Shown: positions 32,517 through 44,003 of the stretch, in pieces
How the letters are laid out: each line of letters begins with the position of its first letter
Position numbering within the stretch: the first letter of the stretch is position 1
Origin: Stomoxys calcitrans
Lineage: Eukaryota; Arthropoda; Insecta; Diptera; Muscidae
NCBI RefSeq assembly: GCF_963082655.1
Contig: NC_081552.1
Coordinates: 56,422,737-56,486,736 of the forward strand
DNA length: 64,000 nucleotides
Reading direction: 5' to 3'
The notes under the pieces: generated by a model
The model's database searches: none
What the model was told of the DNA's origin: nothing
Seen by the model: only the letters and a program-made list of their open reading frames with translations
Translations under genes and position numbers: made by a program

Positions 32517-33855
32517 CAAGTAAAAGCGTGCTAAATTCGGCCGGGCCGAATCTTACATACCCTCCACCATGGATCGCATTTGCCGAGTTCTTCTCCCGGC
32601 ATCTCTTCTTAGGCAAAAAAGGATATAAGAAAAGATTTGCTCTGCTATTATTATATTATTAAATGTTGGAGACCAGTGTAAAATGTCAGCCAATTCGAAT
32701 AAGAATTGCGCCCTCTGGGGGCTCAAGAAGTAAAACAGACAGATCGATTTATATGGGAGCTGTATCGGGCTATAGACCGATTCAGATCATAATAAACACG
32801 TATGTTGATGGTCATGAGAGGATCCGTAGTACATAATTTCAGGACTTCTTGAGCACTGTAGAGGCTCAAGAAGTCAAGACCCAAGATCGGTTTATATGGC
32901 AGCTATATCAAAACATAGGTCGATTTGAGCCATACTTGTCACATTTGTTGGATATCATAACAAAACACGTCGTGCAAAATTTCATTTAAATCGGATAAGA
33001 ATTGCGCACTCTAGATGCTCAAGAAGTCAAGACCCAAGATCGGTTTATATGGTAGCTATATCAAAACATAGGCCGATTTGAGCCATACTTGTCACATTTG
33101 TTGGATATCATAACAAAACACGTCGTGCAAAATTTCATTCCAATCGGATAAGAATTGCGCACTCTAGAGGCTCAAGAAGTCAAGACCCAAGATCGGTTTA
33201 TATGGCAGCTATATCAGGTTATGGACCGATTTGAACCATACTCGGCATAGTTGTTGGATATCATAACAAAACACGTTGTGCAAAATTTCGTTCTAATCGG
33301 ATAAGAATTGCGCACTCTAGAGGCTCAAGAAGTCAAGACCCAAGATCGGTTTATATGGCAGCTATATCAAAACATTGGCCGATTTAAACCATACTTGTCA
33401 CAGTTGTTGGATATCATAACAAAACACGTCGTGCAAAATTTCATTTAAATCGGATAAGAATTGCGCACTCTAGAGGCTCAAGAAGTCAAGACCCAAGATC
33501 GGTTTATATGGCAGCTATATCAAAACATGGACCGATATGGCCCATTTACAATACCAACCGACCTACAGTAATAAGAAGTATTTGTGCAAAATTTCAAGCG
33601 GCTAGCTTTACTCCTTCAGAAGTTAGCGTGCTTTCGACAGACAGACGGACGGACGGACGGACGGACGGACGGACGGACGGACGGACGGACGGACGGACGG
33701 ACGGACAGACGGACGGACATGGCTAGATCGACATAAAATTTTACGACGATCAAGAATATATATACTTTATGGGGTCTCAGACAAATATTTCGAGTAGTTA
33801 CAATCAGAATGACGAAATTAGTATACCCCCCATCTTATGGTGGAGGGTATAAAAA
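32517..33855 (+). mobile_element. DINE-A copy with the longest GACG microsatellite
   Basis: 5' CAAGTAAAAGCG and palindrome (TTCGGCCGGGCCGAA), 3' CCCATCTTATGGTGGAGGG and TATAAAAA. It has five to six CTRs; those around 32890-33500 are nearly identical. The GACG/GACA tract runs about 33640-33718, roughly 19 tetramers, against 3-8 in most copies. Confidence 0.85.
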
Positions 33856-34294
33856 TTCCCCCATTGACACATTCATATGACGAATTTTCCTTGTTGTAGC
33901 AATGCAAATCTCTCTATGCCGCGTGCCTCTTCGTCCTTCCATTGGTGAAAAAAGAGATGAATGCACAAACAAAAAACTTTTCATTTTTATGTGGTTTTCA
34001 AACCTTTTTTTGTGCTGCAAACTATTATCCGAATAGTTTGTTATTTATCTACTGAAGTTGCGAATGTGTGTGTGTGTGTGTGTGTGAGTGTATGGGGCCC
34101 TTTACAGTTTACCGTGTTGAGTTGTTGAAAACAATTCTCCAATGCAATTGGAAAAAGATTTTTGTTGCATTTCATGGCATGAGTTTGTGGTAGAGGTAGA
34201 AAATAAATAACAATGGTTGATAGTTTTTAGTTGTCTAATACGTTAACCCTGAAATCCAACAAAAAGGGCAAAGGGTTGAGCAATTGTTCAAATA
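33856..34294. other. Unassigned DNA with (GT)n
   Basis: A GT microsatellite of about 11 units lies at 34066-34086. No element or gene recognised. Confidence 0.4.
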
Positions 34295-34505
34295 AATATA
34301 GCGCATTTGTTTGTAACACCCAGAATGAGGAGAGATAGACCCATTGATAACTATCTCGATCGATCCAGGATCACTTTCTGATTCAATTTAGCTACGTCTG
34401 TCTGTCTGTCTGCCTATGTTTACTTGTGTACAAAGTACAGGTCGCCGTTTTCATCCGATAAACTTAACTTTTGGTACATGCATGTTTTTCGACCTAGAGA
34501 CGAGT
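34295..34505 (-). mobile_element. DINE-D 3' part
   Basis: In reverse it shows GCGCATTTGTTTGTAACAC, GACCCATTGATAACTAT, CTCGATCGATCCAGGATCAC, a GTCT tract (34388-34410), GTACAAAGTACAGGTCGCCG and TTTTCATCCGATA. It matches the 3' segment of the DINE-D copy at 38509-39462. Confidence 0.6.
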
Positions 34506-34510
34506 TGAAA

Positions 34511-35554
34511 CAAGCAAGAGCGTGCCAAGTTCGGCCGGGCCGAATCTTATATACCCTCCACCATTGATCGCATTTGTCGAGTTCTATGCACGCTATCTCT
34601 TTTTAGACAAACAAAGAATATTGGATAAGAACTGTTATGCTATTGGAGCTATATCAAGTTATAGTCCGATTCGTATACCATAAATGAATGCTGAACATTG
34701 TAGAAGTCATTGTGTAATATTTCAGTTCATTCGGATAAGAATTGCGCCTTGTAGGGGCTCAAGAAGCAAAATCGGGTGATAGGTTTATATGGGAGCTAAA
34801 TCAAGCTATTGATCGATTCAGACCATACTAGACATGTATGTTGAAGGTCATGAGAGAAGCCGTTGTACAAAATTTCAGCCTAATTGGATGAGAATCGCGC
34901 CCTCTGAAGGTTCAAGAAGTCAAGATCCCAGATCGGTTTATATGGCAGCTATATCAGGTTCTATATCGATTTACGCCGTACTTAGCACAGTTATTGGAAG
35001 TCATAACAAAACACCTCATGCTAAATTTCAGCCAAATCGGATGAGAATTGCGTGCTCAATTGGCTCAAGAAGTCAAGATCCAAGATCGGTTAATATGACA
35101 ACTATACCAGAGATCGGTTACATGGCAGCTATATCAAAATATGGACCGATTTCAACCATACTTAGCACAGTTGTTGGAAGTGATGTCAAAACACTACATG
35201 AAAATTTCAATAAAATCGGAAGAGAATTGCGCATTCTAGAGGCTCAAGAAGTCAAGATCGGTTTATATGGCAGCTATATCAAAACATGGGCCGATATGGC
35301 CCATTTACAATACCAACCGACCTACACTAATAAGAAGTATTTGTGCAAAATTTCAAGCGGCAAGCTTTATTCCTTCGGAAATTAAGTTGCTTTCGACAGA
35401 CATACGGACAGACGAACGGACATGGCTAGATCGACATAAAATGTCGCGACGATCGAGAATATATATATTTTATGGGGTCTCAGACGAATATTTCGAGTAG
35501 TTACAAACAGAATGACGTAATTAGTATACCCCCCATCTTATGGTGGAGGGTATA
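34511..35554 (+). mobile_element. DINE-A subfamily copy
   Basis: Starts CAAGCAAGAGCGTGCCAAG with an intact palindrome. The internal block ATGCACGCTATCTCTTTTTAG matches the fragment at 21721-22325. About four CTRs, a reduced microsatellite, and a 3' end at TGGTGGAGGG and TATAATAATA. Confidence 0.75.
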
Positions 35555-35944
35555 ATAATAAATGTGGCTTTTATGGGCTTAAGACAGCTATATGGCAGCT
35601 ATAAACAAATTTGTACCGATCCGGGCCAAATTAACGAAGGATGTCGAAGGGCCTTACACAACTTACCGTCCCAAATTTCAGCAAAATCGGATAAAAAATG
35701 TGACTTTTAGGATCGGCCTATATGGCAGCTATATCCAAATCTGGACCCATTTGAGCAAAATTGACGAAGGATGTCGAAGAGCCTAACGCAACTCACTGTC
35801 CCAAATTTCAGCAAAATAGGATAATAAATGTGGCTTTTATGGGCCTTAGGCCCTAAATCGGCCGATCGGGCTATATGGGGGCTATATCAAGATATGGTGC
35901 GATCGATATAGCCCATCTTCGAACTTAGCCTACTTATGGACAAA
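35555..35944 (+). mobile_element. DINE-B fragment fused to DINE-A
   Basis: CTRs of B type (AATGTGGCTTTTATGGGC, GAAGGATGTCGAAGGGCC) start directly after the preceding DINE-A. They stop at CTTAGCCTACTTATGGACAAA, where AAGTAAAAGCGTGC begins. Confidence 0.65.
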
Positions 35945-37054
35945 TAAGTAAAAGCGTGCTAAGTTCGGCCGGGCCAAATTTTTTATCCCCTTCACCATGG
36001 GTCGCATTTGTCGAGTTCTTTTCCCGGCATCTCTTCTTAGGCAAAACAGGATATAAGAAAAGATTTGCTCTGCTATTAGAGCGATATCAAGATATGGTCC
36101 GGTTTGGAACACAATTAAATTTTATGTTAGAGACCTGTGTAAAATATCAGCCAATTCGAATAAGAATTACGCCCTTTGGGGGCTCAAGAAGTAAAATAGA
36201 GAGATCGATTTATATTGGAGCTATATCGGGCTATAGACTGATTCAGACCATAGTAAACAAGTATGTTGATGGTCATGAAAGAATTCGTCGTACAAAATTT
36301 CAGGCAAATCGGATAATAATTGCGACCTCTAGAGGCTCAAGAAGTCAAGATCCCAGATGGGTATATATCGCAGCTATGTCAGGTTATAGGATAGGAATGG
36401 CGCCCTCTAGAAGTTGAAGAAATCAAGTCCCCAGATCTGTTTATATGACAGCTATATCAGGTTATGAACCGATTTGAGCCATTCTTGGCACAGTTGTTGG
36501 CTATCATAACAAAACACGTCCTGCAAAACTTCATTCCAATCGGATAGGAATTGCGCCCTCTAGAAGCTCAAGAAGTCAAGACCCAAGATCGGTTTATATG
36601 GCAGCTATATCAGGTTATGGACCGATTTGAACCATACTTGGCACAGTTGTTGGATATCATAACAAAACATGTCGTGCAAAATTTCATTCCAATCGGATAA
36701 GAATTGCGCTATAGTGCGCAAGAAGTCAAGACTCAAGAAGTCAAGACCCAAGATCGGTTTATATGGCAGCTATATCAAAACATGGACCGATATGACCCAT
36801 TTACAATACCAACCGACCTACACTAATAGGAAGTATTTGTGCAAAATTTCAAGCGGCTAGCTTTATTCCTTCGGAAGTTCGCGTGTTTTCAACAGGCGGA
36901 CGGACAGACGGACGGACGTTGCTAGATCGACATAAAATGTCGCGACGATCAAGAATATATATACTTTATGGGGTCTCAGACGAATATGTCGAGTAGTTAC
37001 AAACAGATTGACGAAATTAGTATACCCCCCATCTTATGGTGGAGGGTATAAAAA
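35945..37054 (+). mobile_element. DINE-A copy
   Basis: AAGTAAAAGCG and palindrome at the 5' end (TTCGGCCGGGCCAAA, one arm changed). About four CTRs, microsatellite at 36897-36919, 3' CCCATCTTATGGTGGAGGG and TATAAAAA. Confidence 0.8.
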
Positions 37055-37059
37055 TTTTA

Positions 37060-37800
37060 AAGACATTACAGTTAATGTGAAGCGAAGGTAACAAAAAATT
37101 TTTAGTAATAAAAGGAAAGAAAATTTAGGAATTTATCTTCCAATGCGTCATTTGAAGCGGGTTTGTCTGTATAGACGTCAGCTGTAATATAGACCCACAA
37201 AAAATAGTCCAAAAGCGTTAAATCTTACGATATAGGAGGCCAATTGACCGTTCCCGAACGTGAAATAAAATGTTCACCAAACTCACCTCTCAATCCGTCC
37301 ATTGTTGCTGGTGCTGTGTGGCATGTGGCACCGTCTTATTGAAACCATATGTCATGCAAGTCAATCTCTTGCATTTTGAGCAAAAAATGCCGGATATCAT
37401 CTCACGGTAGCGCTCACCATTCACGGTTACGATTCGCATCATCTTTGAAAAACTACGGTCCAATGATGCCACCAGCCCATAAACCGCACCAAACTGTGAC
37501 TTTTTCTGGATGCATTGGTGGGTCTTGTAATGCTTCTGGCTGATTTTGACTCCAAAATCGATAATTCTGCTCATGTACGTACCCATTGAGTCAAAAATGA
37601 GCTTCGTCGCTGAAGAAGAAGAAGAAGAAGCGCCCGATGAACTATCTTAACACTGCGCGCAATAAAGAAACATTCAATAATTTGGAAGAGTTGTACGTTT
37701 GTAAGACGATTCATGGGTAACTTATGTTTGAAGATGTTGGACAGTAAAACAAAACATGAAACGTGCGTGAGCTGTTCAAGCCAATGTTGCCAAGAAGATA
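37060..37800 (-). pseudogene. Tc1/mariner-superfamily transposase, internally deleted, second copy
   Basis: On the minus strand the order is NRLTNVQLFQII, ARSVKIVHRALL, then FFFSDEAHF, LNGYVHEQNYRFWSQNQPE, ALQDPPMHPEKVTVWCG, LWAGGIIGP, ERYREMISGIF, then DGATCHTAPATMD, RGEFGEHFISRSG, DYFLW and DVYTDKPAS. The first catalytic Asp sits in FSDEAHF and the second in the DGATCHT segment. A CTT/GAA microsatellite (37613-37630) marks the point where the N-terminal part joins the catalytic domain. The copy at 19560-20335 has the same junction. Stops and frameshifts prevent expression. Confidence 0.75.
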
Positions 37801-38508
37801 AAAAAATCGCATATCCAAATCTGGAAGCGCTTAACACAACTCACTGTCCCAAATTTCAGCGAAATCGGAAAACAAATGCGCCATATCCGTCCGTCTGTCG
37901 AAATCACGATAACTGTCAATTGAGTAAAGCTTGCCTCTTGAAATTTTGCACAGATACCTACTATTGATCGTTGGGATTGCAAATGGGTCATATCGGTTCA
38001 GACTGCGATACTGCTCCCATATAAACCGCTATTTTTGTCCGATTTGGCAAAAAATTTGCACATAATGTTTTCTATGAATACCAACAACTGTTCCAAGTAC
38101 GATCCAAATCGGGTTTTGACCTGATATAGCTTCCATATAAACCGATCTTCCGATTTGATATCATTAGCCCCTGGAAGCTGCAATTATTGTTCGATTTGGC
38201 TATAATTATGCATATACTGTTCTGTTATGACTTCCAACAACCGTGTCAAGTATGGTTCGAATCTGTCTACAACCTGATACAGCTCCCATATAAACCAATC
38301 TCCCGATTTAACTTCTTGAGTCCTTAAGAGCCGATTTGGATGAGATTCTGCATGCGGACGGACAGACAAAGCTACATCGTCTTAAATTTTTACGACGATC
38401 AAGAATATATATATATACTTTGAAAGGTCGGAAATGGATATTTCGATGTGTTACAAATTGGAATGACAAAATGAATACACCCCTGTCCTGCGGTGGTGGG
38501 TATAAAAA
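37801..38508. mobile_element. DINE mosaic with inverted middle
   Basis: A short B-type CTR piece in plus orientation (37801-37872) joins ATCCGTCCGTCTGTCG. The next 470 bp are A-type CTRs in minus orientation. At 38346 GCGGACGGACAGAC returns to plus orientation and leads to a DINE-B 3' end (CTGCGGTGGTGGG, TATAAAAA). Both switches fall at the microsatellite. Confidence 0.65.
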
Positions 38509-39462
38509 TAAGTAAAATCCAGTAGGGAAGGGCAAAAGTCGAGCGGTGCCGACTGTATAATACCCTACACCTACCCTATAAGTACAATGTGGGAGCTATA
38601 TCCAATAATCCTATAACCAATTTTAATGGACCTCGGCGGATGTTTTCAGATGGGTTATTAAACAATCCGCATCAAATTTGGAGCAAATATGTTCACACTG
38701 TAATAAATATGGTTGACAAATGACAACATTATTGCAAATTATCCCAAATCTGACGCACATACATATGGGAGCTATATCTCAATCAGAGCCAATTTCGAGC
38801 AAACTTCTCAGATATTGTGGTTAGTTGGGGAAAGCTTTGTGCAAAATTTTGGCAAGATTGATCAATAAATGCGCTTGTAGTGGTTCTTGGGGTGAAAATC
38901 GGGAGAAAACATGAGAGCTATATAGAAATCTGAATTGATTTCTGTGAAATTCACCACTAATGTCGAGAGTCAAGGGAAACTCTCCTTGCAACCAAATTTC
39001 AAGAGAATCTGTTAACAAATGACCATTTTATTGCATTATTACTCTAAATCGGACGAACATATATATGGGAACTATATCCAACTCTGAACCGATTTCTATG
39101 AAATTTACAACTAATGTCGAGTGTCATAATAAAATCCTTTCTGCCAATTTTCGAAAGAATTGGTGAACAAATAACCATTTTATTGGTGTATTACTGCAAA
39201 TCGGTAGAATTCGTCTCTCGGCCAAAAACATGGTTGTACCAAATTTGAAGACGATCGGATGAAAATTGCGACCTGTAGTTTGTATACAAATTAACATGGA
39301 CAGCCAGACAGAGGGACATAGGTAAATCGAATCCGAAAGTGATTCTAAGTCGATCGATATACTTATCAATGGGTCTATCTGTTTTCCTTTTGAGTGTTAC
39401 AAACAAATGCACTAAGTTATAATACCCTGTACCATGGTAGTGGTATAATCACTATACCACGG
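38509..39462 (+). mobile_element. DINE-D copy, full length
   Basis: Begins AAGTAAAATCCAGTAGGG, then GTCGAGCGGTGCCGAC (a GC palindrome analogous to A and B) and ATAATACCCTACACC. CTRs contain ATATGGGAGCTATATC, GAAATTCACCACTAATGTCGAG and ATGACCATTTTATTG, spaced about 146-154 bp. The 3' part has CGATCGATATACTTATCAATG and ends ATAATACCCTGTACCATGG with a GGTAGTGGTATAAT repeat. It abuts the 3' end of the preceding DINE-B without spacer. Confidence 0.65.
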
Positions 39463-39715
39463 TTGTGGTATAATCAGCTTTAATCAACACACTGTTTTAA
39501 ATTTCAGCAAAATCGGTTTATATTAGCGGCTTTTATGGGCTTAAAACTTTAAATCGCTAATCGGACTATATGGCAGCTAAATCCAAATATTATCTGATTT
39601 GGCCCATTCAGGAACATAACCTTCGTGTAGAAGAAATACGAGTCTATGTAAATTTCAATTCAGTATCTCAAGTTTTAAAGACTTTAGCGTGATTACAACT
39701 GACGGACTCAGTATA
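39463..39715 (+). mobile_element. DINE-B fragment, diverged
   Basis: One CTR (TATATGGCAGCTAAATCC) and the block TTCAATTCAGTATCTCAAG, TTTAAAGACTTTAGCGTGAT. The microsatellite is reduced to GACGGAC. It ends at the mariner-like repeat. Confidence 0.5.
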
Positions 39716-39900
39716 TATTGGTTGCCCAAAAAGTAATTGCGGATTTTTCATGTAGTCGGCGTTGACAAATTTTTTCACAGCTTGTGACTCTGTAATTGCA
39801 TTCTTTCTTCTGTCAGTTATCAGCTGTTACTTTTAGCTTGCTTTAGAAAAAAAGTGTAAAAAAATTATATATGTAAAAGTTCATTCTAAGTTCAAATTTT
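39716..39900 (+). mobile_element. mariner-type MITE, one end
   Basis: Starts at a TA (TATATTGG) with TTGGTTGCCCAAAAAGTAAT, then TGCGGATTTTTCATGTAGTC, TTGACAAATTTTTTCACAGC and GTGACTCTGTAATTGC. I recall this terminal repeat from a widespread fly mariner family. The opposite inverted repeat is not found downstream, so this is a truncated copy. Confidence 0.65.
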
Positions 39901-40475
39901 AAAATTTAATTCATCTTCTTGTTCCCTATAAAACAAAATTTTACATTTTAATTCCACTTATAAATGCAAGTGAGAGCGCCCTCATCATCATCAAAACTTA
40001 ATTTAATATTTATTGTCATTCAATGTCAGTTTGTGTTAATGGTGTTTCCATCTTCCACTCTCTCTTGTACAAAAAAAAAAAATAAATAAATTTCAAGACA
40101 ATAGCTCGCACTTAAGCTTGATAATGGACGACAAGGAATACTACAATTCATATTTATATGCCCTCAAATGTCAACAAATTATCCTTTATAGAATTTTTGA
40201 TGACTTTTCTGCACTTACAAAGTATACATTGAGTACTGAGGCAACCAAAATGTATTGGCCAGGAACGAAAATAGTCGACCATGTTATGGCCTATCGAGTG
40301 AAAAAGAGAAGGTGAAAGAAACATAAAGAGTTTTAAGTTATCATCACCATAACCACATAATAACGATATTCTTTACCAGCATACAAGACAATGTGCAAGT
40401 TATGGCCTGTAGAGGACAGTATAACAAGCTGAAAGGGTCTACTGTGATTAGAAAGACAATTATAAGGGTGTTATA
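39901..40475. other. Unassigned DNA, including a 63-codon ORF of doubtful status
   Basis: A Met at 40124 in a fair context (GATAATGG) opens MDDKEYYNSYLYALKCQQ and ends at 40315. No domain is recognised and nothing else supports it as a gene. The rest is AT-rich without known repeats. Confidence 0.3.
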
Positions 40476-41112
40476 TCTAAATATATAAAAATGAATTTGT
40501 GTTTGTTTGTTCCGTATAGACTCAAAAATGGCTGAACCGATTTCCTTTACATCTTCACAGATTGTGGGGAATGATCCGGAAGGAGCAATAGGCTATATAA
40601 TTTATTGATATCGGTAGGGGGGCGGACCCTCCCCCTTACTCTAAACATACGACCCCAAAATAAAGTGAACCGATCGGGACAGTACGGGATTCAAATGAAA
40701 AGTATTCTGGAGTAGACTACGAATTTGATATTAAAATTGGATCCAAGTGACTAGGGAGCCGCAACGACCCCAAAACCCCCTAAAATAGGTTTATTGGACG
40801 ATAAATGACAATATGGGACTCGAATGAAAGGTATTTGGGAGTAGATTACGAAAATGGTCAGGAAGGAGGAAAAGGCTCTTTAGTTTGTTGATATTGGAAG
40901 GAGGCGGACCCTCCACCGTTACCTCAAAAACACCACTTAAAATCAATAGTGGACCGATAGAGACAAAATGGGCATCAAATTAAAGGAATTGGGGGATAGA
41001 ATACGGATATGGTATTAAAAGTTGAGATCAAGTATGCGAGGGGTCTTCCAACCCCAAAAACTCCCCTAAACAAACATATTGAACGTAAATATCAATATGG
41101 GACTCAATTGAA
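40476..41112 (+). mobile_element. Hel-C with intact 5' terminus
   Basis: A|TCTAAATATATAAAAATG, then AATTTGTGTTTGTTTGTTCC, GTATAGACTCAAAAATGG, CTGAACCGATTTCC is the Hel-C 5' end. Internal units follow (GGGGGGCGGACCCTCCCC, GGACTCGAATGAAAGGTATT). The 3' terminus with CTAG is not present; the shared segment 41113-41345 follows. Confidence 0.7.
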
Positions 41113-41345
41113 AGATAGGAGCAGTTGCAAACGTTAACGTCAATGTGGCCGCCATTTTTAGCTCATCGACAAGGAGCCTTCTTTTCCCATAAAAGTCCAA
41201 ACAAAGTGCTGCTGGGCAACACTTTCATGTTCAAAAGTTTTACATGGTTTAATCACTAAGAACTGTCGCCACCGCACCTTATTTAAAGACCTGCAAATTA
41301 GTTCTTTACCACTGAGAATCATTTAATATGGCAAATTGATTTGAT
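41113..41345 (+). repeat. Segment shared with 25147-25398
   Basis: Contains GGCCGCCATTTTTAGCTCAT, GTGCTGCTGGGCAACACTTT and AAGAACTGTCGCCACCGCACC. Position after Hel-C repeats is the same as in the other copy. Confidence 0.55.
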
Positions 41346-41753
41346 TTAAAATAGACTAAATTATGACTATTCAACAGGTAGCCTTATAGTCAGTTATAGA
41401 CAACTAACACATGATGGTCAATATTATAGGCGCTAAGGCACTCCAAGCGAGCAGCAGTATAGACAAAGGAAATCTATAGACTCATAACAATATGTCCAAA
41501 AAAGCTATGACATATGGAAGAAAAGTCAATCCTCAGTCGTTTATATGTATGTGATTGAGAATTTTTACGTTATTTTATTAACATTTTATCGATGGCGGCA
41601 CTAACATTTAAATAAGCGTTATCTATTCTGTACGCAAATGGATCCACTGAAGGAGACGCCACCACGAACAGAGAGAGGGCAGAGTGGTAAAAATTGATCA
41701 TGCAGCATTTATAATTGTTATGGCAACCTATCTGTCCGTAAAATAAAGAAAAA
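41346..41753. other. Unassigned DNA
   Basis: No repeat or coding signal recognised. Confidence 0.35.
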
Positions 41754-42059
41754 CAAGTAAAAAGGCGTTAAGTTCGGCCGGGGCGAACTTTGGATACCCA
41801 CCACCTCGGATATATATGAAAACCATCTTTCGTCACAATCCGGTGCAAAACTCATACCTATATATATATATATATATATATATAGCTATATCAATATATG
41901 CTACGATTTGGACCAAATACTAATAAGTAAAAGTCAATCTTCAATTGTATATAACAAAATATTGGTCTTTTTAGTAGCTATATCTAAAAATAAACCGATT
42001 TGAACTATATACGACACGAATGTCGAAAAGCATAACATAAGTCAAATACAAATACAATA
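41754..42059 (+). mobile_element. DINE-B 5' fragment with (TA)n
   Basis: Starts CAAGTAAAAAGGCG with the palindrome changed to GGCCGGGGCGAA, contains a (TA)n tract at about 41858-41884, and stops in the first CTR (ATAACATAAGTCAAATAC), where a second DINE-B begins. Confidence 0.7.
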
Positions 42060-43478
42060 CAAGTAAAAAGGCGTTAAGTTTGGCTGGGCCGAACTTTGGA
42101 TACCCACAACCTCGGGTATATATGTAAACCAATTTTCATCAAAATTCGGTGAAAATTTCATACCTAATACTCATATACCTCATACCGATCTGAACTATAT
42201 ACGGGATGGATGTCGAAAAGCCAAACATAAGTCACTGTGTCAAATTTCAGTGAAATCGGATTATTAATGCGCCTTTTATGGGGTTAAGACTTTAAATCGA
42301 GATATCGGTCTACATGGCAGCTATATCCAAATCTGGACCGATTTGGGCCAAGTTGCATAAACATGTCGAAGAGCCTAACACAAAGCACTGTCCCAAATTT
42401 CGGCGAAATCGGACAATAAATGCCTTTTTTATGGGCCCTAAAGCTTAAATCCAGAGATCGGTCTATATGGCAGCTATATTCAAATCTGGACCGATCTGTG
42501 CGATATTGCAGAAGTATGTCAAGGGTCTTAACCTAACTCACTGTTCCAAATTTCGGCGACATCGGACAATAAATGAGCAATTTATGGGCCCAAAACCATA
42601 AATCAAGAAATCGGTCTATATGGCAGCTATATCCAAATCTGAACCGATCTGGACCAAATTGAAGAAATTTTGACACACAACACAACTCACTGTCCCAAAT
42701 TTCAGCAAAATCGGATAATGAGGAGGATCGATCTATATGGCAGCTATATCCAACTCTGGACCGATCAGGGCCAAATTGACGAAGAATGTCGAAGGGCCTA
42801 AGAAATTCGCTGTCCCAATTTTCATCAAAATCGAATAATAAAATTGGCTTTTGGGGGCCTAAGACCCTAAATCGGAGGATCGGTCTATATGGCACCTATA
42901 TCCAAATCTGAACCGATCTAGACCAAATTAATACAGGAAGTCGAAGGGCCTAACACAACGCACTGTCCAAAATTTCAGCGAAATCGGATAATAAATGTGG
43001 CTTTTATGGGCCTTAGACCCTAAATCGGGGCATCGGTCTATATGGCAGCTATATCCAAATCTGAACCGGACTTGGCCCAATTGACGAAGGGTGTCGAAGG
43101 GCCTAATGCTGCTCAGTGTCCCAAATTTCAGCAACATCGGATAATAAATGTGGCTTTTATGGGCCTAAGACCCTAAATCGGCGGATTGGTCTATATGGGT
43201 GCTATATCAAAATATAGTCCGATATAGCCCATCTTCGAACTTAACCTGCTTACGGACAAAAAAAAATCTGTGCAAAGTTTCAGCTCAATATCTCTATTTT
43301 TAAAGACTTTAGCGTGATTTCAACAGACAGACGGACAGACGAACGGACATGGCTAGATCGGCTTAGATTTGTAAGCTGATCATGAATATATATACTTTAT
43401 TGGGTCGGAAATGAATATTTCGATGTGTTGCAAACGGAATGTCAAAATGAATATACCCCCATCCTTCGGTGGTGGGTA
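42060..43478 (+). mobile_element. DINE-B copy, nearly full length
   Basis: CAAGTAAAAAGGCG at the 5' end, palindrome partly decayed (TTTGGCTGGGCCGAA), about seven CTRs, microsatellite at 43325-43348, 3' CATCCTTCGGTGGTGGG with the terminal TATAAAAA replaced by TACACC. Confidence 0.8.
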
Positions 43479-44003
43479 CACCAATTTATCCCATATAACG
43501 ACATGTTTTGGGGGAATTTGGATTGGCGAAATTCAGCAATTCCTTATATTCAAATATATCAAAAAATGAAAATTCTCAAAATTCGTAGGAGTGAGATTTG
43601 TGGAATCCATTTTAGTATCTTATTGCCTTTGATGGTTCCTATATTATAACAAGTAAAAGCGTGCTAAGTTCGGCCCGGCCGAATCTTACATACTCTCCAC
43701 CATGGATCGCATTTGCCGAGTTCTTCTCCCGGCATCTCTTCTTCGGCAAAACAGGATATAAGAAAAGATTTGCTCTGCCATTAGAGCGATATCAAGATAT
43801 GGTCCGGTTTGGACCACAATTAAATTATATGTTGGAGACCTGTGTAAAATGTCAGCCAGTTCGAATAAGAATTGCGCCCTTTGGGGGCTCAAGAAGTAAA
43901 ATAGAGAGATCGATTTATATGGGAGCTGTATCGGGCTATAGACCGATTCAGATCATAATAAACACGTATGTTGATGGTCATGAGAGGATCCGTAGTATAT
44001 AAT

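Noticed and set aside
40118..40315. Small host gene of 63-65 codons
   Set aside because: No domain, no conservation information, no nearby exon or promoter evidence. It is kept only as a remark in the feature for that interval.
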